This document shows positions 7,850 through 10,060 of a DNA stretch of 10,060 nt, piece after piece. The position numbers were made by a program, and so were the translations under genes. Source of the stretch: Jimgerdemannia flammicorona (taxonomy: Eukaryota > Mucoromycota > Endogonomycetes > Endogonales > Endogonaceae); NCBI GenBank assembly GCA_003990745.1, contig RBNI01007686.1:1-10060 (forward strand), given 5' to 3'. Position 1 is the stretch's first letter, and every line of letters begins with the position of its first letter. A model generated the notes under the pieces. The model worked only from the letters and a program-made list of their open reading frames with translations. It searched no databases and had not been told where the DNA came from.

Positions 7850-8880
7850 GTACCTGGAGAGGATGGTCTGCCCTGGGACTTTGAAAAAAGATACTGAGAG
7901 TATCTGGGGTGCTGGAAGAGATGATGGTGATATGCGATTTGGTACTATAGTCAGGGAGGTGGGTGGAGGAGCAGGATCTGGAGCTAGTGGCACTACTTTA
8001 TAAGGACAAGAGTAGAAGGAAAAACTGGAAGAATTGGTAGCCCATTATGCTTCTGGACATGGACAGAAAATTGGTCACTAAGGTAGTAGTGGCAAGGTTG
8101 CAGAAGGTGGCCTAACAAGTTTTAGATAAGGAGCAGTGAGAGTTTGTAGAGGGCCAGCTCATTAGAGATGGTATGGCCTGGATGTATAGTGTTATTGAAG
8201 GGGCTTGGACCCATAGACTAGATAAGAGACTGGTCTTCTTAGTTCAGGAGAAAGCTTATAACTATTTATAGCAAGTCTGGCAGATAAAGGTTCTGGACAG
8301 AATTGGTGTCTCTCAGCAGTTTTAAGTAATAATGATCAGCCTACTGGAAGAGAGTAGAGCAGCACTTATATATAATGGGCATAGAGGGGTGGTCTTCTCT
8401 CTGGAAAGAGGTGTTCTCTGAGGGGACCCCCTGTCTCCAATTTTATATACTCTGTCCTTGGAACTATTGTTGGATAGGATCTGATAGAAGATAGTGAGAC
8501 TCTCTATATTTAGTATTGTATGGAAGATTGGTGCCTTTGTAGATGATATGGTAGTTAGTCTGGGGTTGATTACTAATGTCAAGAAACTCTGGAAAATAGT
8601 GGAGTAGTATGAGGCTCACTCTGGGGCTAAGCTTAACTGACATAAGTGCAAAACAATAGTGTTAGATAATGGCTTGGTGGGAGGGGATATCATTGGAACA
8701 ATTGTTACTACTGGAGAGGCTGTGAGGTATCTGGGCATCTATCTCTCAGTGTATGGATCAGTCCTATCATGCATTTGGTGGGAGCAATGAGTGGCTATCT
8801 GGGGGGAGGTCCTGAGAGGTTGGAGAGGCTGCCACCTGTCTTTGGCAGAGTGTATTGCAATTTTGAATGTCTACTGGCTC
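7850..8880 (+). other. Reverse transcriptase domain relic of ORF2
   Basis: LINE RT blocks appear in order: PGEDGLP at 7853-7873; LLYK then NW-stop-PIMLLDMDRKL (about 8032-8073), where the stop replaces Gln or Arg of NWRPI; EQ-stop-EFVEGQ (about 8131-8157); QEKAYNYL (about 8245-8268), the LDQEKAFD block with Asp changed to Asn; RGVL-stop-GDPLSP at 8407-8439; the catalytic FVDD at 8536-8547, both metal-binding Asp kept; SGAKLN at 8620-8637; and RYLGIYLS at 8725-8748. One frame change lies near 7905 (a G run). It would copy element RNA from a nicked target. Stops (8038, 8113, 8137, 8269, 8323, 8419, 8482, 8485 and others) make it inactive. Confidence 0.92.
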
Positions 8881-9594
8881 CCAAAGTTGTGGTATTTAGT
8901 ATATCATCTGGACTTTCTAATCTGGATAGTGAAGAGATTATTGAAGCTAGTAAAGGGTTAGATCTGGGCTGGGTGGAGGAGTCAAATTAGCTGGAAAATC
9001 TTATCATTGCTAGTGGCTAGAGGAGGCCTTGGGCTGGTTGACTTCCTGAAGAGGCTATATTATCTATAAATATAGTAACTGAAGAGAGCAGTAGAGTTGA
9101 GGAGTGGTGGCTGGGTTCTTCTGATGAAGAAGGTCTGGGAGATATGGTACTCTCTCATAGGAGCTACTGGTGATTTACTATCTTTGATTGGGCTTCCAAA
9201 TAGCAGGCATATAAGATATAAGGGCTTCTGGTAGAGGGTAGTAGATAGGGCTCACTATATCAGGATTTACTGACAGAGGAATAAAGGAGAGATACTATAG
9301 AGGCCAGCAATATAGAGATGGGATCAAGTATTACTAAGGGGTGCCCTCTTCATAAACTTTAATATTAGTGATGGAGTAGAGTATCAGTGAGAGATGGAAT
9401 AGGATGTATGACCTAATGGCTGACAGATAGCAAAAATTAGAGAGGAGTGGGACTGGAATAGAGTCTAGGTCTAGAGTGCAGAGATAAGATAATGGTTGCT
9501 ACCCAAGTACTGGATGGTTTGGTAATACATGCTGCAGAGGAATGTTATACTTAATTTTCACTCAGGATATCTTATAGAGAAAGGGAACTTTGAT

Positions 9595-9666
9595 TATAAG
9601 GAGTGCTATAATATAAGATAAGAAGGGGGATTTGTACAGATATCAGAACATTGGCTGGGAGAGTGT
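9595..9666 (+). other. C-terminal CCHC zinc knuckle of ORF2 (first Cys lost)
   Basis: Comparing four copies gives C-x2-C-x14-H-x4-C. In copy 3 the first Cys is Tyr (TAT 9595), followed by Cys 9604, His 9649 in SEHWLGEC, and Cys 9664. Copy 1 keeps the first and last Cys (2440, 2509), B keeps the first Cys and His, and A keeps His and the last Cys. No copy keeps all four, but each position is present in at least one. C-terminal knuckles are typical of L1, Tx1 and several other LINE clades and aid RNA or DNA binding. The x14 spacing is longer than in most. Confidence 0.75.
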
Positions 9667-10060
9667 AAGATACTTAGAGACTTTTGGTTAGCAGTTGGAA
9701 ATAGGTTGGGTGTTATACACAGAGAGGATGGTGAGTGGGGATGATAGGAAGATCTGAGGGATAGATTGGTGAGGGGGGTGGGGAGAGAGTGGCTGACTTT
9801 GGGTTAGATATTAGTGGTATAGATAGGACTAGTAAGTTACTGACTTTTTGTATTTAAAGAAAGAAAGTGTTTGAGTTTGGAGGAGCAGTTGGCAAGATGG
9901 AAAGAGTTGATGGAGGACACTTTGATGGGATGGTAGCTGGGATGGGGTCTGCAGAGAGGTCAGCAGTATTATTTAGTAGAGAAAATCTATAGACAGAGTG
10001 AAGAGAAGATTGGTATGAAGGGTGGTAAGGTGGTTTTTAAGCATGAGAGTATAGGGGGGG
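9667..10060 (+). other. Conserved ORF2 tail domain after the zinc knuckle
   Basis: About 130 further codons remain in frame to the edge and are conserved in copy 1 (2512 to about 2900) and in fragment A. Shared features are a W-x-x-L-x-L segment, a K-x-R-x-C-L-S-L-E-x-Q-L heptad-like stretch (about 9859-9895), and a VEKIYRQSEEKI block (about 9976-10014). I do not recognise the fold; it is not RNase H by any motif I can see. Stops are at 9742, 9745, 9805, 9820, 9841 and 9934. Confidence 0.6.

Larger units (their letters stand above)
4470..10060 (+). mobile_element. LINE copy 3: near-complete, inactivated non-LTR retrotransposon
   Basis: This is a two-ORF element with the order ORF1, then ORF2 holding endonuclease, RT and C-terminal zinc knuckle. 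That is the architecture of L1-superfamily and related APE-type LINEs. The motif spacing, the RT block SGAKLN and the absence of an obvious RNase H between RT and zinc knuckle fit the L1/Tx1 side better than the Tad side; this clade call is tentative. Alignment to fragment A puts its 3' end about 85-90 bases past the window edge, for a total near 5.7 kb. More than 40 in-frame stops inactivate both ORFs, yet only about three frame changes are needed to follow them. Its 5' boundary is approximate. Confidence 0.85.
6549..10060 (+). pseudogene. LINE copy 3 ORF2: endonuclease, reverse transcriptase, CCHC (decayed, runs off right edge)
   Basis: ORF2 of a LINE nicks target DNA and copies the element RNA from the nick. 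Here it is read in three successive frames: 6549-6941, 6944 to about 7905, and about 7906-10060. The last frame holds for more than 2.1 kb with about 35 stops but no frame change. Domains in order are APE endonuclease (about 6549-7215), linker (to about 7850), RT (about 7850-8880), thumb and C-terminal region including RGGLGLVDF at 9019-9045, zinc knuckle (9595-9666) and a conserved tail to the edge. The conceptual protein exceeds 1,170 codons; fragment A suggests it ends within about 65 bases of the edge. Stops stand mainly where Gln or Arg codons are expected (CAG, CAA or CGA changed at C). Confidence 0.88.

Noticed and set aside
9755..9790. G-quadruplex-like G runs
   Set aside because: Runs of G are expected in this G-rich strand, and four well-spaced runs of three or more are not present with short loops.
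1..10060. CRISPR arrays, tRNA or rRNA genes, bacterial operons
   Set aside because: No regularly spaced repeats, cloverleaf with a CCA-adjacent stem, rRNA-like sequence or ribosome-binding-site/ORF arrangement was seen; the content is eukaryotic retrotransposon.

Overview
The window is eukaryotic and consists entirely of decayed transposable-element DNA; I find no intact host gene, rRNA or tRNA. Supported content is at least four copies, or pieces of copies, of one non-LTR (LINE) retrotransposon family, plus a very AT-rich block of unknown origin. The inactivation pattern (C-to-T type stop codons, near-total loss of CpG, few frameshifts, one block driven to extreme AT) looks like repeat-induced point mutation or methylation-linked deamination. 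A filamentous fungus is therefore the most likely source, but this is inference.

Layout. (1) Positions 1-799 and 1791-3024 are one + strand LINE copy (copy 1). It enters from the left edge within the reverse transcriptase (RT) and ends in a 24-base poly(A) at 3001-3024. (2) Copy 1 is split at 800-1790 by two 3'-end fragments of the same family in reverse orientation: A (800-1328) and B (1329-1790). Each has its own A-tail. A single decayed target-site duplication (786-799 and 1791-1804) brackets the pair. (3) Positions 3025 to about 4410 are extremely AT-rich with no readable gene. (4) From about 4470 to the right edge runs a nearly complete + strand LINE (copy 3). ORF1 covers about 4566-6498. 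ORF2 runs from about 6549 past 10060 and carries an APE-type endonuclease, an RT, a C-terminal CCHC zinc knuckle and a conserved tail domain. Alignment to fragment A predicts that its 3' end lies about 85-90 bases beyond the window.

Together the copies define the family: two ORFs, ORF2 ending very near the 3' terminus, a very short 3' UTR with a shared terminal sequence, and a poly(A) tail. All copies are dead. ORF1 and ORF2 of copy 3 carry dozens of in-frame stops but only about three frame changes over 5.5 kb. The LINE sense strand is visibly G-rich and C-poor, and this skew flips exactly across 800-1790. Most open reading frames on the opposite strand are shadows of this bias.
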